In this document: positions 1 to 7,474 of the stretch, piece after piece | Layout of the letters: each line of letters begins with the position of its first letter | Position numbering within the stretch: the first letter of the stretch is position 1 | Assembly (NCBI GenBank): GCA_963169055.1 | Contig: CAUJFU010000291.1 | Location: 1 to 21,761 of the forward strand | From: Myxococcota bacterium | GTDB lineage: Bacteria; Myxococcota_C; UBA6777 | Direction: 5' to 3' | DNA length: 21,761 bases | Notes under the pieces: model-generated | The model's database searches: none | The model's input: only the letters and a program-made list of their open reading frames with translations | Told to the model about the DNA's origin: nothing | Position numbers and translations under genes: made by a program

Positions 1-255
1 AAAGGCGAGATCCGCATCATCGAGGAGCTACGGGGAGAATGGATTATGCCGCTGATGATGCACGGTGTACCCTTCCAGTATTGGGGGTATTGTATCCGTC
101 GCGAAGGGTATGAGACGCACGAAGCGGAGGTGCATCGGGCAGAACGGGGAAAAGTAGTGACGGTGCAGATCCAACTCAAGCAAGGGAAGCCGGAGCGTTC
201 GTGCTTTTTTGAACGAAGGCAAGCTGAGGCGAAAGGGCGTGTCGAGGGGCGTTAA
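1..255 (+). CDS. C-terminal fragment of a protein with a PEGA-like end domain
   Basis: The reading frame is open from the first base of the window to a TAA at 253-255, leaving 84 visible residues; the start lies outside the window. The segment around residues 27-66 (FQYWGYCIRREGYETHEAEV, then a charged turn and VVTVQIQLKQG) has the pattern of a PEGA or carboxypeptidase-regulatory-like beta domain: a Gly-Tyr turn, alternating hydrophobic strands and a closing hydrophobic strand ending in Leu. Such domains often end secreted or membrane proteins in Myxococcota-type genomes, including caspase-fold proteins like the one starting at the other end of this window. That link is only suggestive. The tail after it is charged and low in complexity. 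The gene is convergent with the FHA protein downstream. Function cannot be assigned from this fragment. Confidence 0.6.
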   Translation, partial: KGEIRIIEELRGEWIMPLMMHGVPFQYWGYCIRREGYETHEAEVHRAERGKVVTVQIQLKQGKPERSCFFERRQAEAKGRVEGR

Positions 256-363
256 CGTCGGATGCTGCGTGGATGGGGCAAAGGAGTGGCCGGGAGGGGC
301 GCGTCGGAGGTGGTGTGAGAGGAGTATTCGGCGTTACGGAGCGCGTTAACGTCGGAGGCTGCG
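249..363. repeat. Pair of 21-bp direct repeats at a convergent gene junction
   Basis: The 21 bases at 249-269 recur at 343-363 with one mismatch (both begin GCGTTAACGTCGGA). The left copy contains the stop codon of the plus-strand gene ending at 255. The right copy contains the stop codon of the minus-strand FHA gene ending at 346. On the minus strand both copies read as an Arg-Ser-(Leu/Ile)-Arg-Arg-stop tail. This suggests a local duplication that copied a gene end. Confidence 0.55.
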
Positions 364-1959
364 AGCGGTGGAATGGAGGGGTTCGCTAGAGGGGAGGATC
401 TGCATGACTTGTCCAAGGAGGCGTCTGGCCTCGGCATCATCGACATCTTTGAGCAGCTTGGCTTGTTTGATTAGGCTGGCGGCTGTGGCGCGGACGCTGG
501 CGAGGCCGGCTTTGGCAGCGGCGTTGTTTGAAAAGGTGAGGGAGCGTTGGTAGTCGCGATAAGCATCCGCATACTTCTTGCTTGCGAAGTTGCTTTTTCC
601 ACGTTTGTAGTATGCGATTCCGAGGCGGCCCATGTATTTGTCGCGGTTTCCGCCTCCGAGAGATTCGTCCATCTGTCGGGCTTTGGTGAGAAGCGTGATG
701 GCTTGGGCGTTGCTTCCGCTGCTGAGGGCTTGTTGGCCTTGGGCGAGGATGGTTTTGAAGTTTTTGATGCTGCTGATGTAGCGTAGGGCCTTGCGGCGGG
801 TGAGACCTGTGGAGGTTTTGGAGAGGTTTTCAAAAAAGGCAAGCGCACCGTTGCTGTTTCCGTTGCGAAAGAGGCCGATGCCTTTTTGGAATTTGGCACG
901 TTCTGCGGCGAGTCGTGCGCGGCCTTCGGGAGTGGCGGTTTCGAGTTTTTCGAGTTCTTGTTGGAGCGGGATGGCTTCTGCGAGATCGCCGTCATAGCCG
1001 AGGGCTTCGGCGATATTGTTGCGTGCTTTGTCAGCGTCCTTGGCATCGAGTCCAGCGCGGGCGTTGGTGAGGAGTTGTTTGATATTTTTGTCATAGATAT
1101 CTTGGTAAAGTTTGCGAGCGTCGTTGTAGATGTGTCGATCGTTGGGGATCTTGTTGAGCAAGCCGAGGGCCGCTGCGCCTTTGTTTTCTTTGAAGTAAAG
1201 AGCTTTGGCGCGTTGGTAGGCGGAAAGGGATTCCCATTCGTTGTTGGCGCGGGTGAGATGGGTGGCCATGACTTTGAGTAGGGGGCTGCCTTCGGGGGTG
1301 AGGGACTCGGCTTCGCGCAGGGCGATAGAAGCGGCTTGCCAGTTTTGTTGGATGAGGAGGGTGCGGCCTTTGAGCATCTGGTTCATGGCGCGGATCATCG
1401 CGTCTTCGCGCTGTTCGAGGATATCGGGTTTTCCGAACATTCGCTGCGAGAGGGTGATGCCGCCAAAAGCCAAGACGATACTCGCCAAGACGTACAGGGC
1501 GACGGCGTAAGCGAGCCAAAGGACATTTCCTCCGCGTTTTTGTTTGGGGACGTCGGAGGGGGCCGCATCAACGGGCTGATCGAGAAAGGCCGCAGCATCG
1601 GCGAGATCATCGGTGTGTTCAGGCATATTGAAGCTAAAGTCGCCGAGATCGGGGGGAGCGTCGATCTCGGGTGCTTTGAGAGAAAGGCGGTATTGTCCGA
1701 GGGTGATCTGCTCGCCGCCGTGGAGCCAACCTTCGCGTGAAAAGTCGCCGTTGACGTTGATATTTCCGGCCTGATCCCCTGCACGAAACCAGCAGCTTTT
1801 CCCGTCGCTGCCGATGCTAAGGTGCTGTGGAGCAAGGTTTGGATCGTCAAGGACGACGTGGTTTTGAGGGGAGCGACCGATCAGAAGTTCGCCTCGCAGG
1901 GGATATTCCATTTGTCGGCCACGAGGATCGACGACGATGATGTGATATTCGGCAGCCAT
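346..1959 (-). CDS. FHA domain membrane protein with C-terminal TPR-like helical repeats
   Basis: The 537-residue protein starts at an ATG preceded by AGGAGAAG at a good distance. Residues about 5-95 form an FHA domain, a phosphothreonine-binding fold: GRS at 28-30, the conserved His46 with Ser48, and an Asn-rich loop near 66-70 match the family's key positions. A linker rich in Asp and Pro follows, then one membrane helix at about 146-170. Residues 180-537 are a long helical region with regularly placed Ala, Leu, Tyr and Gly (for example GIAYYKRGKSNFASKKYADA at about 455-475) that resembles TPR repeats. The expected topology is a cytoplasmic FHA domain and a periplasmic TPR domain, which would suit a scaffold reading Ser/Thr kinase signals. 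No kinase is visible in the window. It lies 100 bp downstream of the Ig-like membrane protein gene on the same strand and may share its transcript. Confidence 0.85.
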   Translation of the reverse strand: MAAEYHIIVVDPRGRQMEYPLRGELLIGRSPQNHVVLDDPNLAPQHLSIGSDGKSCWFRAGDQAGNINVNGDFSREGWLHGGEQITLGQYRLSLKAPEIDAPPDLGDFSFNMPEHTDDLADAAAFLDQPVDAAPSDVPKQKRGGNVLWLAYAVALYVLASIVLAFGGITLSQRMFGKPDILEQREDAMIRAMNQMLKGRTLLIQQNWQAASIALREAESLTPEGSPLLKVMATHLTRANNEWESLSAYQRAKALYFKENKGAAALGLLNKIPNDRHIYNDARKLYQDIYDKNIKQLLTNARAGLDAKDADKARNNIAEALGYDGDLAEAIPLQQELEKLETATPEGRARLAAERAKFQKGIGLFRNGNSNGALAFFENLSKTSTGLTRRKALRYISSIKNFKTILAQGQQALSSGSNAQAITLLTKARQMDESLGGGNRDKYMGRLGIAYYKRGKSNFASKKYADAYRDYQRSLTFSNNAAAKAGLASVRATAASLIKQAKLLKDVDDAEARRLLGQVMQILPSSEPLHSTARSLRR

Positions 1960-2059
1960 CTTGGGCTTCTCCTGTGATACTCGCGCTGTGGGTTCGGGCC
2001 GTTCGGCGGTTTGGGAGGAGCGCGAGGAAAGATAGGTGGTTTGTGGGGATGGTTGCGCG

Positions 2060-3364
2060 CTATCTCCAGCCTTTCAAGAGTTCCTCGCTGGGTTTTTTGA
2101 ATCCAGCGGCGATGGGCAGGTGAGCGATCTTTTTGCGCTTGATGCGGATGCGCAGGATATAAGCAAGCGTGACAAGCCAGTGTAGGAAGAGGGCGGATGC
2201 GATCGGATAGAAGGTCAAGTTGAGTTGGGCGAGAGCTGTTTGAGTGCCTGCGAAGTGCGAAAGACTACGGAAAAATACATAAAATCCGAAGGCGACAAGA
2301 AGAAGATGGAGCGTTCCAAGGAGAGTACTTCCGAGGCGATAGAGTTTTTCGCTTTGCACCATGCGACGGAGACCGATCCAAGCCGAGTCTCCTTCGATAG
2401 ACTTGTTGTTGGCGAGGTAGTTCTCAAGCTTGTCGTTGGAGATGCGTTGGAACAGCCATACCCGAACAAGATCGAGTAGGAAGATCAAAAAGGCCAAGAT
2501 GACCCAGAAGGAGACGCGGCCATTGGGCGACCAAGTCCACGGATGTAAAAACGTGCCTTTGGCAAGGGTGATCTCTTCGACGGGGCCCCATGTGCCGGTG
2601 ACATGGCCCAAACGGAGTCCAAGCTTCATGGTTTTTTGGAGAGGAAAAGGCAAGTTATTTTCGGAACATTGGACGGGTCTTCCAAGGAAGTGCTTTTTTT
2701 GTTGGGAAGATAGGATCAAGTTGGGAGGGGCGGCGGTGTTGATGTTGCCGTTTGGATCGGCAACCCAGACGCCGAGAAGAGGGGCGGTGTCGTTGGGTGG
2801 GAGCTTGTCAAGTTCGAGGATGGCGTAAGGTGTAGGAGAAAGGCAGAATCCTGCGACTTGACGTTCCCAGAGGTAGCGGGCGTTTTTGAGGATGGGCTTG
2901 GGAGGGGTGACGTTGGCGATCTCGTTGGTGGTGCGGAAGTTTCCGATGATGGCGCTCCATACTCCCACGCTGAGGCGGATCTGGTAGGTTTGCCCAGCAT
3001 CGAGCGGCTTAGTGGGGCGGAGGTTAAGCATTCGCCACTGTCCTGAAAGCAAGTCAAATCGGGGTGTATTGACGATCTGGCCTTTGTGCATCAGGTCAAG
3101 GCGGAGCAATTGAGTGACATAGGAAGAAGCCCAAAGGGTGGGGTAATTTTGGAAGTCTGGGTATTTTCCATAAGTCAGGCGTGCGCTTACGGCGGGGAGG
3201 CGTACCCAGATCTGCGTATTTCGGGGGACGACTTGTCCGACGGCAGGGAAGACTTCGATGTCGCTGCTGGCGCATTTGCAGGTTTGGGCATGGGCTGATG
3301 GCCAAGGCTTGATGAGGCCAAAAAGGCCCAAAAAGCAGAGGAATCCGATAGCTTTTTTGATCAT
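2060..3364 (-). CDS. Exported Ig-like domain protein with three C-terminal membrane helices
   Basis: I chose the ATG at 3364, giving 434 residues, because it opens a classic signal sequence (MIKKAIGFLCFLGLFGL, cleavage likely after AHA at 24-26) and has AGAAGG upstream. The frame is open further upstream, but those extra residues do not look like protein. Residues about 37-150 resemble a bacterial Ig-like (Big_5/SbsA type) domain: VVPRNTQIWVRLP, then LRPTKPLDAGQTYQIRL, then GNFRTTNE. Residues 150-280 look like a further extracytoplasmic beta region with several Cys. The C-terminus has three predicted membrane helices at about 284-304, 345-366 and 384-404, then a basic tail. The protein is thus a membrane-anchored surface or periplasmic domain. 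I do not recognise a named family for the whole. It is divergent from the Cys-rich protein gene and precedes the FHA gene on the same strand. Confidence 0.75.
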   Translation of the reverse strand: MIKKAIGFLCFLGLFGLIKPWPSAHAQTCKCASSDIEVFPAVGQVVPRNTQIWVRLPAVSARLTYGKYPDFQNYPTLWASSYVTQLLRLDLMHKGQIVNTPRFDLLSGQWRMLNLRPTKPLDAGQTYQIRLSVGVWSAIIGNFRTTNEIANVTPPKPILKNARYLWERQVAGFCLSPTPYAILELDKLPPNDTAPLLGVWVADPNGNINTAAPPNLILSSQQKKHFLGRPVQCSENNLPFPLQKTMKLGLRLGHVTGTWGPVEEITLAKGTFLHPWTWSPNGRVSFWVILAFLIFLLDLVRVWLFQRISNDKLENYLANNKSIEGDSAWIGLRRMVQSEKLYRLGSTLLGTLHLLLVAFGFYVFFRSLSHFAGTQTALAQLNLTFYPIASALFLHWLVTLAYILRIRIKRKKIAHLPIAAGFKKPSEELLKGWR

Positions 3365-3616
3365 GGAGAAAAAGCCTTCTCGAAAAGGGTGTTTGGAGAA
3401 AAAGGCAGACCATCGTGGGTTGGGTTGGGTCAATGCGATGTGAAAAAAGGTACGCATGATCTCTCGAAGGCAAGTGCTTGTGAAAGCGATTGGAGGTTGT
3501 GGGCCTGCGCGTCCTGTTTGGGCAGACGCGACCCTAGCAGACAGGGCGTTGCATTTCAAGGTGCATCATGCGGCGTCGCCAAAACAGAGGCAGAGGAAGA
3601 AGGGAGAGTTGGATCG
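3365..3616. other. Divergent intergenic region between two envelope protein genes
   Basis: This 252-bp gap must hold promoters for both the Ig-like membrane protein (minus) and the Cys-rich protein (plus). I see no convincing -35/-10 pair and no repeat. Both flanking frames run open into it, but the encoded sequence lacks protein-like character on either side. Confidence 0.5.
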
Positions 3617-4651
3617 ATGGAAGGGCTGGGCTTGCGTCGTGGGGCAAGGCAAGGAATCCACGGATGGATGTTTGGGGTGTTGATCGGCTTGGCGTTGGGC
3701 GTGAGTCATTGCCAGTGTGTGAACGTGCTGCCGAGCGACGAAAAAGAAGTGACTACAGTAGAAGGGAGCATCGAAAAAGCCGAAGCTGTAGGGGATGCCG
3801 CACAAATAGAGAGCGAGCCGAGCGCAGAGGCAGCGATGGAAGCATCCGAAAAGGCGGTGGAAGCGGGGCCTGAGCAAGAAGTCGTCGTGGAGACGATCGA
3901 GGTGCAGCCCGAATCGAAAGAACAATTCCCCGAAGGAGAAGAAACTCTCCCCGAGCCACAAGAGAATCCACCCGAAGCAATCAGTCCAAAGATCGGCGAT
4001 CCATGCCGAAGTGATGCGGATTGTGGAGGAGTTCCCATGCGTTGCATGAAAGAAGGTGAACTACCGATGTTTCCCTTCCCATCGGACTCTGGGAGTGGAC
4101 CCCCGGGCGGGTATTGTACGAAGGCTTGCTTTGTGGGGGGGGATGCTTGTCCGCCCGATGCTGTTTGTTATGTTCCGGGCGCGGCATCGGGAGCTTGCTT
4201 AAAGCGTTGCAAAGAAAACAAGGATTGCCGCACGAGTTATCGGTGTGAGGTCGTCGAGATGAGCGATGCGGGATGTATGCCGCCTGCTTGTGCATTGACC
4301 GAACCCAAAGGAGCCTACAAAGCCGCGATCCAAAGCGGTCGAGTCAAAAGTGGAGCCGCATCGTGTGCCACAACGGCCTTGGCGGTGGGTACAAGGCTCG
4401 GTCTCTTTGTGAGCCTCAACGCAGGGCAGATCAAGCTGGAGTTTGGCTCCAAGCCCAATTCGCCTTTGCCCGTCACATGGCCTCTCGAAGGTGCTTGGTC
4501 AGGGCTACGATCGCCATTTACCGCCAATAGCCGAAACGGAGATGGCCTTGTCAAAGGTTCGTTTACGAATGCTTGCTTGTTTTTCGGACAATTAGAGGTT
4601 GAAAGCGGTGCTTGTCGGATCGAATACGAGGTGTCTATCTCGTTGCCGTGA
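3617..4651 (+). CDS. Secreted protein with Glu-rich linker and Cys-rich module
   Basis: The start at 3617 (344 residues) is preceded by AGGGAGAG at suitable spacing and begins a signal-like sequence: a basic stretch, then a hydrophobic core at about 17-30. The core is followed by Cys32 and Cys34, but the His before Cys32 does not fit a standard lipobox, so lipoprotein status is uncertain. Residues 36-124 are a low-complexity Glu/Ala/Pro/Val linker. Residues 125-226 hold 13 Cys in a spaced pattern (GDPCRSDADCGG, GGYCTKACF, CPPDAVC, ACLKRCKENKDCRTSYRC). I know this type from surface lipoproteins of myxobacteria and relatives. Residues about 230-344 form a beta-rich domain with three more Cys. 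Role is unknown; a surface-exposed, disulphide-stabilised binding protein is likely. It is divergent from the Ig-like membrane protein gene across 252 bp. Confidence 0.7.
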   Translation: MEGLGLRRGARQGIHGWMFGVLIGLALGVSHCQCVNVLPSDEKEVTTVEGSIEKAEAVGDAAQIESEPSAEAAMEASEKAVEAGPEQEVVVETIEVQPESKEQFPEGEETLPEPQENPPEAISPKIGDPCRSDADCGGVPMRCMKEGELPMFPFPSDSGSGPPGGYCTKACFVGGDACPPDAVCYVPGAASGACLKRCKENKDCRTSYRCEVVEMSDAGCMPPACALTEPKGAYKAAIQSGRVKSGAASCATTALAVGTRLGLFVSLNAGQIKLEFGSKPNSPLPVTWPLEGAWSGLRSPFTANSRNGDGLVKGSFTNACLFFGQLEVESGACRIEYEVSISLP

Positions 4652-4688
4652 TCGCTTCGTTTTGTGTCCCTGTAAGATCGGTATGGGC

Positions 4689-4728
4689 GGGTGATCGGTC
4701 GTTATGGTGGGTGATGAGTCGTTATGGG
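4689..4728. repeat. 20-bp tandem duplication
   Basis: Two adjacent 20-bp units begin GGGTGATCGGTCG and GGGTGATGAGTCG, with three mismatches. They sit between the stop of the Cys-rich protein gene and the left end of dispersed element copy A. Confidence 0.6.
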
Positions 4729-4729
4729 G

Positions 4730-4901
4730 ATAGGACTCACACAGTCGGATGGTTTTTATGGGGTTTCACCCCACACCCCACAAGGGAGCGCGGCTCCCTT
4801 GACCCCGTATCGGCGAAGAGATCACAGGTTTTCCAGACGGACGGCGATGTCGCTTGAAGTGTCGCGAACACGGCTTTTTTTGGCGACTGCGTAAGTCCTA
4901 T
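4730..4901 (+). mobile_element. Dispersed ~172-bp element, copy A (best-preserved ends)
   Basis: This copy has the clearest terminal inverted repeats: ATAGGACTCACACAGTCG at 4730-4747 and CGACTGCGTAAGTCCTAT at 4884-4901, matching at 16 of 18 positions. Inside are a GGGG/CCCC hairpin (4760-4772), a CAAGGG/CCCTTG hairpin just after it, ACCCCGTATCGG, TTTTCCAGAC, CGCTTG, and GAACACGG followed by a T-tract. GGGG flanks both ends (TATGGGG if the last TIR bases are counted), a possible target-site duplication. It lies between convergent genes, and its right end contains the TAG stop of the membrane protein gene at 4898. Confidence 0.75.
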
Positions 4902-5458
4902 GGGGAGTTGTGCGTAGTAATGGCGGCGTGGTGGACAGAAAAGCTAAAGGTGAGCTTGACGACGAACAAGACGGAGGGGAGAAGTACAAAAGAGGGAAGG
5001 GCGAGGAAGAGAGCGATCGCGGAACTACCGAGTACAACGAGGCTTGCTGCGAGGATGCGTTGGGAGGGATGGCCTTTGAAGGCGTTCACAAGTAGAGAGG
5101 CTGCGACGGTGAGCGCGGTGATCAGGCAGGCTTTGGGGATAGACTGATCGAGCAGGAGAAAAAGGATGATGAGATGGATATGGACGGCATAAAAGGCATA
5201 ACGCAACGAAGGACGGGCTTGATAGTGCTCGTTGGTGGAGTGGGTGAGGTTGGCGATAGCGCCTGCTGCGATATCAAAGATCAGCAAGTGAGAGAGAACG
5301 ATTTTCCACGAATACCAAGACGGACGTAAAAATGGGTGAGAAAAAAGTAGAAGAAGATTAAACGAAAAAGCAGAGATAAGAACAAGAAAAAGATCCAGTG
5401 GGCGCTGTGTTTCGCCGAACACTTCACGCAAAAAAGAGGGCATGGGTATCGGTTTCAA
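4898..5458 (-). CDS. Small multi-pass membrane protein, unknown function
   Basis: The 186-residue protein has about five hydrophobic segments, at roughly 21-40, 52-72, 88-106, 110-126 and 135-172. The motif FDIAAGAIANLTHSTNEHY at about 61-79 stands out as a likely conserved loop. I cannot assign a family. The start is probably the TTG at 5458, because AAGGA lies about 9 bases upstream of it, while the ATG at 5443 is about 24 bases away from that site. The stop codon TAG (4898-4900) lies inside the terminal inverted repeat of element copy A, so the last few residues may have been set by that insertion. Copy B separates it from the upstream SDR-like gene on the same strand. Confidence 0.7.
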   Translation of the reverse strand: MKPIPMPSFLREVFGETQRPLDLFLVLISAFSFNLLLLFSHPFLRPSWYSWKIVLSHLLIFDIAAGAIANLTHSTNEHYQARPSLRYAFYAVHIHLIILFLLLDQSIPKACLITALTVAASLLVNAFKGHPSQRILAASLVVLGSSAIALFLALPSFVLLPSVLFVVKLTFSFSVHHAAITTHNSP

Positions 5459-5473
5459 GGGATTTTTCCTTCG

Positions 5474-5624
5474 ATAGGTGTCACGCAGTTGGCTCCAAAA
5501 AACCCGTGTTCACGCCCGTCCAAGCGAGAGTGTCGTTTGTTTGAAAAGCTGTGATCTTTTCGCCCAACACGGGGTCAGGGGCGTGGGGCCGCGCCCCACA
5601 AAACCATTCAATCGCGTAATTCCT
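5474..5624 (-). mobile_element. Dispersed element, copy B (lacks the second hairpin)
   Basis: Read on the minus strand, this copy starts AGGAATTACGCGATTG and ends CAACTGCGTGACACCTAT, degenerate forms of the copy A terminal repeats. The GGGG/CCCC hairpin, ACCCCGTGTTGG, TTTTCAAAC, CGCTTG and GAACACGGG plus T-tract are present. The CAAGGG/CCCTTG hairpin is cleanly missing, which accounts for its length of 151 bp against 172. Its left end contains the last codons and the TGA stop of the SDR-like gene. Confidence 0.7.
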
Positions 5625-6516
5625 GTTTGAGATAACGTTGGCGGAAGTAGTCTTCGAGGTGGTGGGTGCCGATGGGTGGGGTGGAACCATCGTTTCCGTG
5701 GGCTTGGATGTAATCGACGGTTCCGACAAAAAACTGCGCGAGTTCCCATGCGTTGCGTCCGGCAAGTCGGGAAAGAGAGACAAACAGGCGGCACAGCCAG
5801 AGTGGAAGTTGGCGGACACGCACAGGTTTTTTTAGGACTTTGGCGGCGATCTTGGCGAGGTCGCGCATGGGGAAGATATCAGGGCCGCCGACAGGATAGG
5901 TGTGGTTGTGAGCGGAAGGATCGAGTAGACGGTCGACGAGAAAGTCGGCGAGATCGACAAGAGAGACGGGGTTAAAGAGGGCCGTTCCATCACCGACTGA
6001 CCAAAAGACCCCTCGCTCGCACATCCGAAAGACTTCCCACATATCAGAGAAAAAGCCGCTTGGTTGGACGATCAGATAAGGCAGGCCCGTTTGTTTGAGA
6101 GCTTCTTCGGCTTCGCCTTTGTAGCGCAAAAGTGCGACAGGATGGGTTGTATTGGCCAAAAATACGCTTAAAAGGGCGACACATCGGAGGTTTGAGCGTT
6201 TGGCCTCGGCGAAGAGGTTCTTGTTTGCGGTGACATCGACAAGATAGCGTGGGGTGGTGTCTCGTTGAAAGGTTTTGCCGACGGCTGAGATCAAAGCATC
6301 GACACCTTCGAGCGAACCTTGCAAAGACGCAGGATCCGTGATCTCGACGGTGTGGATCTCGTCGCAAAAGTCCTGCGCTTCTTGAAGTTTGTGCGGTGAG
6401 CGGACAAGAGCGCGAACGAAGAGGCCGCGCTGTTTGGCGGCGCGCAAGATCTCTTTGCCAGCGTTTCCTGTTGCGCCCGCCACGGCAACACGGCGGATCG
6501 GGAGTTCGTTGGGCAT
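5608..6516 (-). CDS. NAD(P)-binding atypical SDR (NmrA-like) protein
   Basis: The 302-residue protein begins with a Rossmann fold: VAVAGATGNAGKEI carries GxxGxxG at residues 14-20, followed by an Arg-rich second strand (RALVRSPHKL) that suggests NADP(H) preference. The rest (DALISAVGKT, LPYLIVQPSGFFSDMWEVF, PVSLVDLADFLVDRL, HTYPVGGPDIFPMRDLAKIA) is typical of NmrA-like and atypical SDR proteins of about 290-300 residues. These act as nucleotide-sensing regulators or oxidoreductases with unknown substrates. The start has AAAGGA at good spacing. The gene follows a LysR regulator by 36 bp on the same strand, a common pairing, so LysR control is plausible. The final codons (Glu-Leu-Arg-Asp-stop) fall inside the terminal repeat of element copy B, so the native C-terminus may have been replaced. 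Confidence 0.85.
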   Translation of the reverse strand: MPNELPIRRVAVAGATGNAGKEILRAAKQRGLFVRALVRSPHKLQEAQDFCDEIHTVEITDPASLQGSLEGVDALISAVGKTFQRDTTPRYLVDVTANKNLFAEAKRSNLRCVALLSVFLANTTHPVALLRYKGEAEEALKQTGLPYLIVQPSGFFSDMWEVFRMCERGVFWSVGDGTALFNPVSLVDLADFLVDRLLDPSAHNHTYPVGGPDIFPMRDLAKIAAKVLKKPVRVRQLPLWLCRLFVSLSRLAGRNAWELAQFFVGTVDYIQAHGNDGSTPPIGTHHLEDYFRQRYLKQELRD

Positions 6517-6552
6517 CGTGTTATCCTTTCGTTCGGTTGTTCTTGGCTGATG

Positions 6553-7455
6553 TTATGTTTTTTCAAAGAGCTGTTGGTAGTGTTTTCGGAGATGTTGGGT
6601 GCAAAAGTCCACGAAAACGCGAACTTTTTGAGAGAGATAGCGATTGGGTGGGTAGAGGATGAAGAGTCCTGTTTGCCCCGTGATATGGTCTTGTAGAGCG
6701 GGGAGTAGGCGTTTTTGGAGGAGATCGTCTGCGGTGAGTACGCCCGGGAGGAGGGCGAGTCCGTAGCCTTGGAGGGCGGCTTCGTGAAGGAGTTCGACAT
6801 CGTTGGAGCAAAAGTGCGGTCGGATGGGGATGGGGCGGCCTTGTCGAGTGATCCATTGGGCTTGTTCGCTGTGGACGCCGTGGTAGAGGCATTTGTGATG
6901 AAGGAGATCATCGGGAGAGGCGGGAGTTCCGTGTTTTTCGAAGTAAGCGGGGCTGGCGACGACGTGTTGTTGGACGTCGAAGACTTTTTTGGCGACAAGG
7001 GAGGAGTCTTCGAGGTTTCCAGCGCGGATGGCGATATCGAAGCCTTCTTCGACCATGTTGACGTAGCGGGTGGTGGTAAGGATCTCAAGGGTCACGTCAG
7101 GGTAAGCACCGAGGAATTGAAGCAGCATCTGGGTGAAGGGTGAGCCTTGTTTGGAGGAGGGCAGGGTGATACGCAAGGTGCCACGGGGAGATTCGTTCAT
7201 CTCGCGGATGGATTCTTCGGCTTCTTCGATCGAGGAGATGATCTGTCGGCAGCGGCTGTAGTAGGCTTGTCCGAGTTCGGTAAGGTAGATTGAGCGGGTG
7301 GTTCGGGTGATGAGTTGTGCGCCGAGGCGCTCTTCGAGGCGAGATATCCATCGGCTGAGGGTGGATTTGGGGACTTGGAGATGCTCTGCGGCGGCGGTAA
7401 AACTGGCGAGTTCAACGACTTTGACGAAGGCGGTCATCTCATCTTGGCTGCGCAT
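6553..7455 (-). CDS. LysR-family transcriptional regulator
   Basis: I chose the ATG at 7455 (300 residues): GGAG lies upstream, and this start avoids overlap with the upstream gene ending at 7475. A TTG at 7515 would add 20 Pro/Ser-rich residues that are not LysR-like. The N-terminal winged helix is clear: residues about 7-62 (FVKVVELASFTAAAEHLQV, STLSRWISRLEERLGAQL, RTTRSIYLTELGQAYY). A linker helix and an effector-binding domain follow (GTLRITLP, YPDVTLEI, GFDIAIRAG, GYGLALLPG). This is the CrgA/PgrR-like branch, often sensing small organic molecules. It probably regulates the SDR-like gene 36 bp downstream; the effector is unknown. Confidence 0.92.
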   Translation of the reverse strand: MRSQDEMTAFVKVVELASFTAAAEHLQVPKSTLSRWISRLEERLGAQLITRTTRSIYLTELGQAYYSRCRQIISSIEEAEESIREMNESPRGTLRITLPSSKQGSPFTQMLLQFLGAYPDVTLEILTTTRYVNMVEEGFDIAIRAGNLEDSSLVAKKVFDVQQHVVASPAYFEKHGTPASPDDLLHHKCLYHGVHSEQAQWITRQGRPIPIRPHFCSNDVELLHEAALQGYGLALLPGVLTADDLLQKRLLPALQDHITGQTGLFILYPPNRYLSQKVRVFVDFCTQHLRKHYQQLFEKT

Positions 7456-7474
7456 ATCGATGGGCTCCAAGGGA

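Noticed and set aside
4860-4882. Conserved intrinsic terminator at the GAACACGG/T-tract end of the element
   Set aside because: A short GTGT/ACAC stem is present in copies A and C but not in the others, so a conserved terminator hairpin at this point is not supported.
4723-4905. TATGGGG as a proven target-site duplication of element A
   Set aside because: The left copy lies in a separate 20-bp tandem duplication and the right copy overlaps the element end, so the match may be chance; no other copy shows a clear duplication.
6291-7088. 265-residue minus-strand open frame, Ser/Pro-rich
   Set aside because: It overlaps the LysR and SDR-like genes in another frame on the same strand and has no recognisable structure.
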